The notes beneath the pieces are model-generated. The model did no database searches, was not told where the DNA came from, and was given only the letters and a program-made list of their open reading frames with translations. From Flavipsychrobacter sp. (lineage in GTDB: Bacteria; Bacteroidota; Bacteroidia; Chitinophagales; Chitinophagaceae), in contig JAEUVF010000006.1 in the NCBI GenBank assembly GCA_016787265.1, positions 62,001-126,000 of the forward strand: a stretch of 64,000 nt of DNA, given 5' to 3'. The translations under genes and the position numbers were made by a program. Of this stretch, positions 49,187-58,759 are shown piece after piece. Position 1 is the stretch's first letter. The number at the start of each line of letters is the position of its first letter.

Positions 49187-51571
49187 TTATTCAGTTCGTA
49201 GCGACCGGATCGGATTAGACATAGCTGCTTTTATGGCCTTAAAACTTACGGTTAGGATGGTCAATACCAGTGCTGCAATCGCAGCCAATATAAATACCTG
49301 CCAGCTGATGCTGATCCGGTAATCATAATTGGTTAACCAGTTATTGAGGTAATAATAGGCAACAGGTGCTGCAATAACACAGGAAAGAATAACCAGTGTA
49401 ATAAACTCTTTGGATAATAACCCCCATAGGTTGAATACACTTGCACCTAATACTTTCCGGATACCAATCTCTTTGGTTCTTTGTTCTGCAACAAAGCTGG
49501 CCATGCCGAAAAGACCCAGACAGGAAATAAAAATCGCAAGCACGGCAAAATAGGTTGAGAGTTTTCCAATTCTTTCTTCTGCCTGAAACTTGTTACCGAA
49601 TGCCTCGTCAACAAAACGGTATTCAAAAGGTACAGTGGGTGTATACTTTTTCCAAATTTTTTCAATGCTGCCCAGCGCGTTGCTGGTACTTTGATTCGGA
49701 TTCAATTTCAGGATTAGGTTACTCATGTTGTCATACTTTCCGATATGGTAGAGCGAGGGGCGTACCGGGAAAAAGGGTGATTCCTGGAGTATATCCTTTA
49801 CTATACCTATGATGGTATAAGCTCTTCCATTCCAGCGTAATGTTTTACCTACGGGATCCTTCATACCAATGAATCTGGCAGCGGTTTCATTAATAACGAA
49901 TGCTGCAGAATCAGATGCGAATTCCCGGGAAAAATCTCTTCCTTCTTTGATGTCCCACTGTATGGCTTTTCCATAATCAAAGGTTATTGAATTGTTGGGG
50001 AAATCTATAGCAAGGTTCGGGTCTTTACCTTCCCAGTCAAATCCCCCGTTTGTATTCCATACATCCGTGAGGGGGCTTTGTGCTGCAGCCATTTCTTCTA
50101 TGGATCCAGCCTGGATGAGTTCCTGTTTTACAACATCAAAATGTTGTCGTACTTCAGTTTCCAAATCCAGGCTAATCAAGCCATTTTTGGTATATCCGAT
50201 AGGCCGGTTTTTTGCATATTGAATTTGCTGGTATACAATGATAGTACCAATTATCAACATTACCGACACCGTGAATTGTACAACAACTAACACTTTTCTG
50301 GGCATAGCTGCAAAACGACCCAGGCGGAAAGTTCCTTTTAAAACTTTTAATGGCTGGAAGGAAGAAAGGAAGAGTGCTGGATAACTACCTGCCAGTAAGC
50401 CCGTAATTATAATAAATGCTATGCTAAAGATCCAGAAGAAGCTACTTTGCCAGGGAATAGTCAATTTTTTGCCAGCTACTTCATTAAATGCAGGAATAAA
50501 TAGCTGCACCAATCCAAGGCATAGCAGAAAGGCAATAAATACTATGAGATAGGATTCTGCAAAAAACTGTACGATCAATTGCCAGCGCATTGACCCGATG
50601 GTTTTCCGAATGCCCACTTCTTTTGATCTTTTTTCACTTCTTGCTGTACTAAGATTCATGAAATTGATACAGGCCAATAGCAATACAAAAATTCCGATGA
50701 TACTAAAGAGCCAAACATATTGAATACTACCTCCACTATTTTTTCCGTCTTTAAATTCATTATAGAGATTCCATTTGCTCATGGGTTGCAAAAAAACGGC
50801 CCACTTGTAGCGTCTCGCCTCTTCTCCTATGTTATCAAGCTTTACGTTTTTTATTTTTGCGGAGACTTTTTCCAGATCTGCATTGTCTGCCAATTGCGCA
50901 AAGGTTTGACTGAAATTGCTGTCCCACGGATCGTTCATTCTTTTTACCCAGGGGTTGTCAATCAGCCAAAGTTCCCATGGCATTATTACTTTAAGATCCC
51001 GGAAAGTCGTATTGTCCGGCAAATCTTCGTATACTCCGGTCACTTTCACATCATGGGTCCGGTTTAATTTGATGGTTTTATTAATCGGGTCATCATTTCC
51101 AAAAACGGTGCTTGCAACTGATTCTGATAGCAGAATGGAATAGGGATCCTTTAAGCCGGAAATAGATCCTTTGATCATTTTGAGTGTTAACATAGCCGGA
51201 CCATCTGGTTCCATGTAAATGCCTTCACTTTTGATATGCTTATCGCCCACACTCAATAACTGAGTTCCATTCCAGGAGGTTTGTACCACGTATTTAAAAT
51301 CATTGCCGTATTTGGTACGAATCTCAGGTCCCATGATGGCTGGGTTAGCTACCTGTGTACCGATTCTGCCATTGAAGCTGGCATGCTGCATTACCTGGGT
51401 AATGCGGTCATAATTCGCATGGTATTTATTGAAGGTTAGTTCATCGTATACCCATAATCCGATCATCATTGCAACCGCCATCCCAACTGCCAATCCACCG
51501 ATATTGATAGCACTGTAACCTTTGCTTTTCATCAAATTGCGCCAGGCAATTTTGAAATAATTTCTAATCAT
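49187..51571 (-). CDS. FtsX/MacB-type ABC transporter permease
   Basis: This 794-residue permease has the MacB periplasmic core and FtsX domain twice. It begins MIRNYFKIAWRNLMKSKGYSAINIGGLAVGMAVAMMIGLWVYDEL. The first FtsX block (INFMNLSTARSEKRSKEVGIRKTIG) is in the middle, and the second ends SFVAEQRTKEIGIRKVLGASVFNLWGLLSKEFITLVILSC. This architecture and length are common in Bacteroidota. Such permeases use an ATPase encoded elsewhere for antimicrobial peptide or lipoprotein-linked work; none is next to it. A 166-nt gap separates it from the PhyH gene. Confidence 0.93.
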   Translation of the reverse strand: MIRNYFKIAWRNLMKSKGYSAINIGGLAVGMAVAMMIGLWVYDELTFNKYHANYDRITQVMQHASFNGRIGTQVANPAIMGPEIRTKYGNDFKYVVQTSWNGTQLLSVGDKHIKSEGIYMEPDGPAMLTLKMIKGSISGLKDPYSILLSESVASTVFGNDDPINKTIKLNRTHDVKVTGVYEDLPDNTTFRDLKVIMPWELWLIDNPWVKRMNDPWDSNFSQTFAQLADNADLEKVSAKIKNVKLDNIGEEARRYKWAVFLQPMSKWNLYNEFKDGKNSGGSIQYVWLFSIIGIFVLLLACINFMNLSTARSEKRSKEVGIRKTIGSMRWQLIVQFFAESYLIVFIAFLLCLGLVQLFIPAFNEVAGKKLTIPWQSSFFWIFSIAFIIITGLLAGSYPALFLSSFQPLKVLKGTFRLGRFAAMPRKVLVVVQFTVSVMLIIGTIIVYQQIQYAKNRPIGYTKNGLISLDLETEVRQHFDVVKQELIQAGSIEEMAAAQSPLTDVWNTNGGFDWEGKDPNLAIDFPNNSITFDYGKAIQWDIKEGRDFSREFASDSAAFVINETAARFIGMKDPVGKTLRWNGRAYTIIGIVKDILQESPFFPVRPSLYHIGKYDNMSNLILKLNPNQSTSNALGSIEKIWKKYTPTVPFEYRFVDEAFGNKFQAEERIGKLSTYFAVLAIFISCLGLFGMASFVAEQRTKEIGIRKVLGASVFNLWGLLSKEFITLVILSCVIAAPVAYYYLNNWLTNYDYRISISWQVFILAAIAALVLTILTVSFKAIKAAMSNPIRSLRTE

Positions 51572-51737
51572 GATAGGTTGGTTATTGGTTTTGGTAATAC
51601 ATCACCTCCAAAACTCCCAACGTATATGATGCCAGTTTTTTAAACCCCTCATTTTCAAATCAGCAGATAGAAAAGGTGGGATTAGAATATCCGAAAATGA
51701 TACAGGTATTGTCCGTTTTTGATACAATCAGGATTTC

Positions 51738-52565
51738 TTACTTTACATGTAAGGTGATTTCTTCTTCTTTTTTGAGAAAATCTGCCATTAAAGGTTGCCT
51801 GGTGCCGGAAGAAAGTAACGCAGCATCCTCCACAGTTTTAATCGGCTCAATACAGGAGAGATGTTTTTCGCGGAAGGGTTTATTGTATGTCAGATTATAA
51901 GCAGAAATGACTGACCACCTTGATTTATCGGAATTGTTGGCATCCGACCGATGCAGGATATTACTGTGAAAAAACAACACATCTCCTGGTTGCAGTTCAC
52001 AATATACCAGTTCGCAAATACTTGCTGCCTGCTGTACAAAATCCATATCGGCGCCCTGTTGTTCACCTACGAAATTGTGCTCGAAACGCTGCATTTTGTG
52101 AGAACCTTTTAACACCTGAAGACAACCATTTTCTTTGTTCGCTTCAGTCAGTGCCACCATTACAGATATCATCGCTTCCGGATAAAGGAAGCCGTTTTTG
52201 TACCAGTAACCATAATCCTGGTGCCATTCCCAGGCGCCTCCGGTAAGCGGCTGCTTCTGCATTACTTTGGAATGAAAATGACATACTTCCGATGGCTCGG
52301 ATTTCAGTAACTCCCCTACTGCATAAACCAATTTTTCGGACCTTGACATCAAACCAAAGGGATCATCACCAGGTGTAAACCAGAGTGTCAGTTTGGTATC
52401 TTTTCCGGTTGTATCCCTGAAATCCATCGAATGAGATGTGATGGAATCATCCGTTGCCGTGTTATACAACAGGGCTATTTCTTCCGGTGAGAACATCGCT
52501 TTGCGAACCAGGAAGCCATCACGCTGATATGCTGCGGTTTCTTCACCCGTCAGTATTTTTTTCAT
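51738..52565 (-). CDS. Phytanoyl-CoA dioxygenase family protein
   Basis: This 275-residue Fe(II)/2-oxoglutarate oxygenase of the PhyH family has the iron ligands H115 and D117 in WEWHQDYGYW, H205 in SNILHRSDAN, and R216 in KSRWSVISAY, which would hold the 2-oxoglutarate carboxylate. The substrate is unknown. It lies 14 nt downstream of the Gfo/Idh oxidoreductase gene, with which it is cotranscribed, so both probably process one small sugar or inositol-like compound. Confidence 0.9.
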   Translation of the reverse strand: MKKILTGEETAAYQRDGFLVRKAMFSPEEIALLYNTATDDSITSHSMDFRDTTGKDTKLTLWFTPGDDPFGLMSRSEKLVYAVGELLKSEPSEVCHFHSKVMQKQPLTGGAWEWHQDYGYWYKNGFLYPEAMISVMVALTEANKENGCLQVLKGSHKMQRFEHNFVGEQQGADMDFVQQAASICELVYCELQPGDVLFFHSNILHRSDANNSDKSRWSVISAYNLTYNKPFREKHLSCIEPIKTVEDAALLSSGTRQPLMADFLKKEEEITLHVK

Positions 52566-52579
52566 TTTGAAGGTTTTCG

Positions 52580-53779
52580 TTATGAATTGGCTGGGATTTC
52601 TTTTTGAATAATGACCCCTGATTTTTTGTCTTTCAGGATCAGTTTGGTAACACCATTTGGTAAAATTTCTTTCTTCACAAGATCATATTGCTCATTGTAG
52701 GAATTGCTTGCTTTATCTGTTGCTGTTGCTTCATGACCCCGCCAATCATCCAGCAAAACCGGCTCCCATTTTTTGGACTGAGCTGATAAAAAAGCAGCAT
52801 CCAATATCGCATTCACCACATACCCGTCATAAAAGGTTTCCATTGGAGCGCGATTCTCCTCGATGGCATCAAACATGTCAGAGAACATATGGGGATAACC
52901 CAATTCGTGGGCTTCATCTCCTACCGGAAACAACCAGCCAGCCTGTTGTTCTGCTTTTTCTGCTACATAGCCCTGTTTGTTTCCTGCCACGTACATCTCA
53001 AAGCCGGTTCGTAAAAAACTGTTCAGCCAGATAGAACCTTCTGTTCCCATAACTTCATCCCGCAGGTCCATTCCTCCCCGGAAGGTCCAGCTCACTTCAA
53101 ACTGACTGATTGCGCCATTGGCATATTTTACCAGGCCGATGGCATGATCCTCTGCGTCTATCGGATGAACCTGGGTATCTGACCAGCACATCACTTCAAC
53201 CGGCCTGACCTGTTTTCCAATGAGGTTTCTGCCGATTTCTACACAGTGGCAGGCCAGGTCAATGATGGCACCGCCACCAGAGAGTTCCTTGTTCCAGAAC
53301 CAGTCGCTATGCGGACCCGGATGTGCTTCCCTGGATTTTGTCCATAGTACTTTTCCAATCGCGCCATTCGAAACGGCTTCAATTGATTTAAGCATTTTGG
53401 GCGTATAACACAGGTCTTCCAGGTAACCGGCAAAAACTCCTGCTTTCTCCACACAGTCCAGCATGAACTTCGCTTCCTTAGCAGTCCTGCCCAATGGTTT
53501 GGTACATAATACATGTTTGCCCGCACGGGCCGCTAACTCAACTGCTTTGGCATGCAGGTGATTGGGCAATGCGATTAGTACCACTTCTGTATCAGGATGG
53601 TTAATCGCCGCTTCCATATCAGTAGTTGCATGGGGCAGTTGGTAATCGCGGGCAAATTGCTCTGCTGTTTGCTGCGACCTGGAATAAACGAAGTGGATCC
53701 TGTCCTTCCTTCTTTGGGAATGAAGTGCAGTAGCATAAAATCTGGCAATAAATCCGGCACCAAGCATGGCAATTTTCAT
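52580..53779 (-). CDS. Gfo/Idh/MocA family oxidoreductase
   Basis: This 399-residue NAD(P)-dependent oxidoreductase has a Rossmann start ([16 protein letters not shown]) and the catalytic lysine K94 in [13 protein letters not shown], where relatives have EKP. The C-terminal substrate domain contains [21 protein letters not shown] (the active-site Asp and His), [20 protein letters not shown] and a long C-terminal extension with EIL..VTKLIL. It is divergent from the AraC regulator with an inverted repeat at the promoter region. The substrate (sugar or cyclitol) is not readable. Confidence 0.9.
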   Translation of the reverse strand: MKIAMLGAGFIARFYATALHSQRRKDRIHFVYSRSQQTAEQFARDYQLPHATTDMEAAINHPDTEVVLIALPNHLHAKAVELAARAGKHVLCTKPLGRTAKEAKFMLDCVEKAGVFAGYLEDLCYTPKMLKSIEAVSNGAIGKVLWTKSREAHPGPHSDWFWNKELSGGGAIIDLACHCVEIGRNLIGKQVRPVEVMCWSDTQVHPIDAEDHAIGLVKYANGAISQFEVSWTFRGGMDLRDEVMGTEGSIWLNSFLRTGFEMYVAGNKQGYVAEKAEQQAGWLFPVGDEAHELGYPHMFSDMFDAIEENRAPMETFYDGYVVNAILDAAFLSAQSKKWEPVLLDDWRGHEATATDKASNSYNEQYDLVKKEILPNGVTKLILKDKKSGVIIQKEIPANS

Positions 53780-53788
53780 AAGCTCATA

Positions 53789-53833
53789 GCATTCGTTTTA
53801 CATAGTTAAACTTTATTCAAATAAACGGAATGC
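53789..53833. promoter_or_regulatory. Inverted repeat between gfo and the AraC gene
   Basis: GCATTCGTTT (53789-53798) and AAACGGAATGC (53823-53833) form an inverted repeat with one extra base, 24 nt apart. The near-consensus -7-like box TTTATTTG of the gfo direction lies between the arms. It is a candidate operator. Confidence 0.45.
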
Positions 53834-53902
53834 GGTTTTTTGATCTTTACCTAAACTATATTAGCAGAATATTGTAGAATAGAGCTCAGTTTTACTCAAA
53901 AT

Positions 53903-54769
53903 ATGTTAGGTACGCGTCCCATTGTTCAAAAATTGCCATTGGCCAGTGAAACTTCCTTCATTGCCAAAACCTTTCGTACGCCTTATTTTGAAACCCCCTG
54001 GCACCAGCATGTGGAATATGAAATTGCCTTATTCAAAGAGGGACATGGAATGTGTTTTGTTGGCAATTATGTTGGGGAATTTAAAGAAGGAGATATTTTT
54101 CTGATCGGCTCCAATGTGCCGCATGCGTTTTACAAAGCAGAGGGACTGGAACTGGCCAGTTCCATGGTAGTGCAGTTCCAGGAAGATTTCTGGGGCAAAG
54201 ATTTTCTTCGCATTCCGGAAAACCAGCTGATTAGAAATTTACTGGATGGATCCATGCAGGGCATTCAGTTAAGCGGATCCGGGATGAAAAAATTAGCCAG
54301 CCTGCTCAATCAGCTGGAATCAGATCAGGGTATCGGCCGATTGGTGAGCCTGCTGCAATGTCTGAAACTGATGGAGGAATCCTGTGAAAAAACCGTTCTC
54401 TCCACCCAGCAGCAATTTACCCGGAACGACAAATACAAACAGCGACTCGATGATGTGTTTGATTTTACCATCCGCAATTTTCAGCAACGGATCAGTCTGG
54501 ATGAAGTGGCGTCCATCGCACACATGACAGTAACCGCTTTCTGCCGCTACTTCAAAAAATCAACCCAGAAATCCTATGTGCAGTTTCTTACAGAAGTAAG
54601 AATTGGTTATGCCTGCCAGCAATTACAGGGCACCGATAAAACCATTCTGGAAATCAGTTACGATAGCGGATTCAATTCCCCGGTGAATTTCAATAAGCAA
54701 TTTTTCAAGTTAAAAAATACCACGCCCCGCGATTTCAGATCCAGCTTTTTAAAGCAGTTGGGTAAATAG
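53903..54769 (+). CDS. AraC family regulator with cupin domain
   Basis: This 288-residue regulator has an N-terminal cupin (about 20-110: WHQHVEYEIALFKEGHGMCFVG, GDIFLIGSNVPHAFY), which senses a small ligand, and two C-terminal AraC helix-turn-helix units (about 185-280: ISLDEVASIAHMTVTAFCRYFKKSTQKSYVQFLTEVRIGYACQQL and ISYDSGFNSPVNFNKQFFKLKNTTPRDFR). It is divergent from the Gfo/PhyH pair and convergent with the GH127 gene, with 8 nt between stops. It probably controls one or both. Confidence 0.92.
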   Translation: MLGTRPIVQKLPLASETSFIAKTFRTPYFETPWHQHVEYEIALFKEGHGMCFVGNYVGEFKEGDIFLIGSNVPHAFYKAEGLELASSMVVQFQEDFWGKDFLRIPENQLIRNLLDGSMQGIQLSGSGMKKLASLLNQLESDQGIGRLVSLLQCLKLMEESCEKTVLSTQQQFTRNDKYKQRLDDVFDFTIRNFQQRISLDEVASIAHMTVTAFCRYFKKSTQKSYVQFLTEVRIGYACQQLQGTDKTILEISYDSGFNSPVNFNKQFFKLKNTTPRDFRSSFLKQLGK

Positions 54770-54777
54770 AGTTGTTC

Positions 54778-57777
54778 CTACTGAAGGCTTACGTCCAGGT
54801 AAACAGAATGTCTTCCATAACTTTCATAGAAAGGTTTGAATGCCACACCGTCTATAGTGAATTCCAACTGACGGGGATCGCCTTTTATCGACTGACTGAT
54901 ATCTTTTGCATTCAGGGTAATTTTTCTCCAGTCTTTTCTTGCCTCTGGTTCCTGCGCGGCCAGTAGTACCGGACCATAAAACAGGCTTGCAATATTCTGC
55001 TGATCCATAACCGGATCCAGGTGAAACTGGAATGGCATTTTCAACTCGATGGTATCGCCTTCTTTCCAGGTTCTGCTGAGTTTTAGATAGCTTCCGGGTT
55101 GGGCTTTTACCTGCTGCGTTTTGCCATTGATTTTCACCAGAAATCCTTTTGTGGCCCATCCCGGTACCCGAACATGGAGATCAAATTTTCCATTGCCCCT
55201 TACCGTTAGTTTGGTCTGGTCTTCCCTGGGAAAACTGGTTTGTTGTTCCAATTGTATGTTTCTTTCAGTCCAGTTGAGCGTGGAAGGAATGAAGAGATTC
55301 ACATAGAGCGACTGATTATCCGTTGATTTCAAATAGATGGCCTGCTGTAATTTGGTATTGCTTTCAATAGCGGTCCCATTGCAACAGGTGAAGCCAGTCA
55401 TATTGGCATTACCAAATTGTTTGATAGCGCCAGGATTAAGCGGAACATGATAGGTATTACCCGGATTGTTTTCTGCCACCGATGCGAGTATATGGTTGTA
55501 GAGGGCGCGTTCGTAATAATCCATATAACCAGCCTGCTGATCAAACATAAAAAGCTGATTGGTCAGTTTGAGCATGTTATAGGTGGCGCAGGTTTCATTT
55601 TGTCCGCCTGCAGAAAATCCGTTTTCATAAATCGTTCCCGGCTGACTGATAAAACATTCCGCATTGGCAGGATTTCTTGCCCCAGCCACCCCACCGATGC
55701 TGTACATATAATCGTTGTAGGCTTTGTACCAGAAATTATCTGCGATCTGGTAGTAGTCGGGATTTTGAGTGGCAGCATACATTTCAATACTTCCAACAAT
55801 CTGTGGGATATGTTGATTCGCATGTAAACCCCTAAACAGATCCACATTTTTGGCAAGCCCGTGAGAGTGATTGGCATCACCATAAAACAACTTGATATTG
55901 TCAAATAAACGGGCTGTCTGGAGATGTTCCGGTTTGTTGGTGATGGTATACATGCGGGCCATCACTTCATTCATACCGCCATATTCACCGGCGATATAGG
56001 TATTCCAGATTTTAATCAGCGTATCGGTAGGTACTTTACTTAAGCGGGCATAGACCCAATCGCCCATACCACTTGCCACTTCCAATGCTTTTTTATTGCC
56101 ACTTACTTCATACACGTCCAGGAGTCCGGCCAGGATTTTATGCAAGGTATAATAGGGTGCCCAAACCTGGTTGGGTTGTCCGCCATATTTCGCTCCCTGC
56201 TCCAGCATAATAAATTGATCGGGTGGATAAGCGCTGATAAAGCCACTGCCCCAGTTCCAGTAGTCGGTACGGATGCCGTTATCACTAAGATCGGAATCGT
56301 ATCCTGTTTTACCCGGACCGGGAGGAATGGCGGAAGGATCCACAACGGCAGCACCACCGTTTTCTTTAGGCTTTCCGGATAATTGCGATAATTCATAGAG
56401 TGTCTCTACCAGTTGATCCATCTTTTGTGCGAAGTTGGCCTGAAGTGATTTGTCGTATCCCGAACTCGCATAAGCCTGTGCGATAGCTGTCAGGTAATGA
56501 CCGGTGGCATGGCCTCTTAACTTGGTATCCCGGCTATCCCATACGCCCAATGGTTTGGTACTCTCAGGTTGTGGTTGTCCGAATGCATGGCGGAACATAT
56601 AGAGAAAAGAATTCGGATCCGTTTTGGCCAGGGTGCTAATAAATTTATCGCGGTTCTCAATGAACTTACTCGTTTGTCCATTGCTGTTAGTTTTTAAGGA
56701 AACCTGCTGCAGGTGAAAAGGCTGCAATTTTGCTACCGGCTTTTTTACTACCGGATTGGCTTTAACGGTTACTACCGCTTTTGGCTGCAGGCTGGATCCT
56801 GAAATACGACCAGTAATGGTGTAGGTGCCAGGTTGAAGTACTGCCGAATTATCAATGTCTGCCGGCCAGATCACTTTCACATTGGGGCCCTTGATACCAT
56901 TTTTATAAGTACCCTTCAGATAGGCAGGTAAACGGGGTAAATTTCCGATGCTGGTTTCTACTACCACATCTTCCACTTTCAACAGGTAAGCAGCATAGAG
57001 CTGTGGTTGACCGGCAGGAAATTTCGGAAGTTCTTCTGTTTGCTTCCGGACATTTACGGCACCATCATTCATACCTCTTTGTGCATTGTTGAAAATACCT
57101 GCAATCTGGGCGGTACTCAGTGGCACGCGGTAAATGCGGAAATCATGCAGCAATGCATCCAGGTTACCGGAACCTGAATGGATGGCTTTGCCAATAAAAA
57201 CAGTATTGCTTTCGGTTGTCTCCTGTTCGGAAAGCTTTTTTAGTTCAGCAGGAATGGATTTTCCCTCCCCCACCTGTTTGCCATTAACATAGGTTTGCAA
57301 GGTTTTGGACGCGATATCCACCACAATCGTGAAATGAACCCATTTATGAAGTTCTATTGCGGGCGCCAGTTGCAAGGGAGCCACGGAAAAAACTAGGTTA
57401 TTTCCTTTCCCAAATCCCACAAGTACTTGTGCAGGGGCATTCGAGCGCAATTGAATCCAACTGGATATACTAAAGGATTCCATGTCTTTTAACACATCTC
57501 CCGGAACTGAAACAAAAGCCTTGCTGCCGCCAGGTAGCGACAATACTTTTCCAAACCTGCGGTCATTGATAAATTGTACGGTGCTGTCTGAAGAGCTGGC
57601 ATGTAAATTATTCCTTGACCAGTCTCGGGTATCACCTTTGAAGATATATCTGGCAATCAGTCCGGTTTCACCAATACCATCCAAAATCTGATCTCCATTC
57701 TGCGCGAAGCTGATCGTGCCCAGTAAAATAAAGAGTGGTGAGCAACAGGCTCGTAAGCAATAGTGTAACCCTTTCAT
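54778..57777 (-). CDS. LamG-Ig-GH127 glycoside hydrolase
   Basis: This 999-residue exported enzyme has a signal peptide (about 1-25, ISFA-QN). A LamG-like domain (about 30-235) starts LIARYIFKGDTRDWSRNN. A bacterial Ig-like domain follows (about 265-345, LPRLPAYLKGTYKNG ... TYTITGRISG). The GH127/DUF1680 catalytic part (about 355-990) has DTKLRGHATGHYLTAIAQAYA, GGQNETCATYNMLKL (E728, C730), and C798-C799 in FTCCNGTAIESN. These are the Glu and three Cys that bind zinc in beta-L-arabinofuranosidases, one Cys being the nucleophile. Beta-L-arabinofuranosidase activity is likely; related families also have other specificities. Confidence 0.9.
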   Translation of the reverse strand: MKGLHYCLRACCSPLFILLGTISFAQNGDQILDGIGETGLIARYIFKGDTRDWSRNNLHASSSDSTVQFINDRRFGKVLSLPGGSKAFVSVPGDVLKDMESFSISSWIQLRSNAPAQVLVGFGKGNNLVFSVAPLQLAPAIELHKWVHFTIVVDIASKTLQTYVNGKQVGEGKSIPAELKKLSEQETTESNTVFIGKAIHSGSGNLDALLHDFRIYRVPLSTAQIAGIFNNAQRGMNDGAVNVRKQTEELPKFPAGQPQLYAAYLLKVEDVVVETSIGNLPRLPAYLKGTYKNGIKGPNVKVIWPADIDNSAVLQPGTYTITGRISGSSLQPKAVVTVKANPVVKKPVAKLQPFHLQQVSLKTNSNGQTSKFIENRDKFISTLAKTDPNSFLYMFRHAFGQPQPESTKPLGVWDSRDTKLRGHATGHYLTAIAQAYASSGYDKSLQANFAQKMDQLVETLYELSQLSGKPKENGGAAVVDPSAIPPGPGKTGYDSDLSDNGIRTDYWNWGSGFISAYPPDQFIMLEQGAKYGGQPNQVWAPYYTLHKILAGLLDVYEVSGNKKALEVASGMGDWVYARLSKVPTDTLIKIWNTYIAGEYGGMNEVMARMYTITNKPEHLQTARLFDNIKLFYGDANHSHGLAKNVDLFRGLHANQHIPQIVGSIEMYAATQNPDYYQIADNFWYKAYNDYMYSIGGVAGARNPANAECFISQPGTIYENGFSAGGQNETCATYNMLKLTNQLFMFDQQAGYMDYYERALYNHILASVAENNPGNTYHVPLNPGAIKQFGNANMTGFTCCNGTAIESNTKLQQAIYLKSTDNQSLYVNLFIPSTLNWTERNIQLEQQTSFPREDQTKLTVRGNGKFDLHVRVPGWATKGFLVKINGKTQQVKAQPGSYLKLSRTWKEGDTIELKMPFQFHLDPVMDQQNIASLFYGPVLLAAQEPEARKDWRKITLNAKDISQSIKGDPRQLEFTIDGVAFKPFYESYGRHSVYLDVSLQ

Positions 57778-57794
57778 TCACCTAAACTAGGAAG

Positions 57795-57811
57795 AACCGC
57801 TTAGTTCGGTT
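57795..57811. repeat. Short inverted repeat before the GH127 gene
   Basis: AACCG (57795-57799) and CGGTT (57807-57811) flank seven bases, 18 nt upstream of the GH127 start and close to a second GAACC (57812-57816). It may be a weak operator or a terminator for the BAAT-type gene. Confidence 0.3.
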
Positions 57812-57831
57812 GAACCAATTTTAGCCGATGC

Positions 57832-58692
57832 TCAAATGATTTTAACAGGGCCTGTTTCTCTGAATTCCTTTTCCAGAAATTGAAAGATTTTATCAAAATG
57901 CTGCAAAGGAGCCGCATGTCCGCCTTCCACACTCAGGTGTTCCGCTGTAAATGCAAATTGATGCGCTTTCAGTCGTTTGATCATTTTATCACACATAATA
58001 GTAGAAGGACATATTTCATCCTGTGTCCCGGAAAGCAGTAAAATCGGACCTTTTATAGTTTCAACCCGGATCAGCGCTTTATTTTCAGCGATGGTATCGG
58101 TTAACATTGCTGAAAAGGCTCCCCGTAAATCACGTTTCAGCAAAAATGGATATGCCGCTTCATTAACGGGAACAAATGGAAGTTCTTTTTGCTGCCAGGT
58201 AAAGCTGGAAGTACTGAAATGAAGCGTATTGCCAGGGAAAACGACATGGCTGGCAGAGATGGCAATCACACAATTGATTTGCGGATAATAACTGGCCAGC
58301 AGCAGTGCCAGGTCTGCTCCCCGCGAGCCGCCAATCAACGCAATTTTTATATCCCGTTCAGTTAATAAATGGGTGGCGTCTTCTATCATCTGGTACAGAT
58401 TTTCCAGCGCGATTTTTTCCAGCAATTTGGGCGAATGCGGAGTGTTGAAATATCCGATGGCTAAAAATGCATATCCTTTGGCGAGGAATTGATCGCGGGT
58501 TGCTTTCCAGTGCCTGCTGGCCCAGGCATTTCCGCCTTCCGACCCACCTAATCCTACAATCAACTGCTTACTGTTCCCGTTTCCTTTATAGAATACGGCA
58601 TCAATATTCTTTCCCTTCAAAGTATCCTGTGCGTAGCTCCAGCTGGTTAAACTGGTCATGAGCGCAAATAGCACCAATAATTTAATTTTCAT
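57832..58692 (-). CDS. BAAT C-terminal-type alpha/beta hydrolase, exported
   Basis: This 286-residue alpha/beta hydrolase has a signal peptide (MKIKLLVLFALMTSLTSWSYA-QD). The nucleophile elbow is GGSRGAD (G-x-S-x-G), the acid is in LLSGTQDEICP, and the histidine is in SVEGGHAAPL. The fold matches acyl-CoA thioesterase/BAAT C-terminal enzymes, which cleave esters or acyl transfers. The frame is open 21 codons further, but those are inconsistent with a signal peptide; ATG 58692 is preferred. It lies 67 nt after the Crp/Fnr gene on the same strand. Confidence 0.8.
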   Translation of the reverse strand: MKIKLLVLFALMTSLTSWSYAQDTLKGKNIDAVFYKGNGNSKQLIVGLGGSEGGNAWASRHWKATRDQFLAKGYAFLAIGYFNTPHSPKLLEKIALENLYQMIEDATHLLTERDIKIALIGGSRGADLALLLASYYPQINCVIAISASHVVFPGNTLHFSTSSFTWQQKELPFVPVNEAAYPFLLKRDLRGAFSAMLTDTIAENKALIRVETIKGPILLLSGTQDEICPSTIMCDKMIKRLKAHQFAFTAEHLSVEGGHAAPLQHFDKIFQFLEKEFRETGPVKII

Positions 58693-58759
58693 CTGTGATG
58701 GTTGTTTGAAGCAAATCTCCAGGAATGCTTCCAGACAGTTTTTGCTCCAGATCAAATAA

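Noticed and set aside
57795..57816. GAACC repeats before GH127 as an AraC operator
   Set aside because: The arms are only five bases and spacing is not typical; kept only as a weak repeat.
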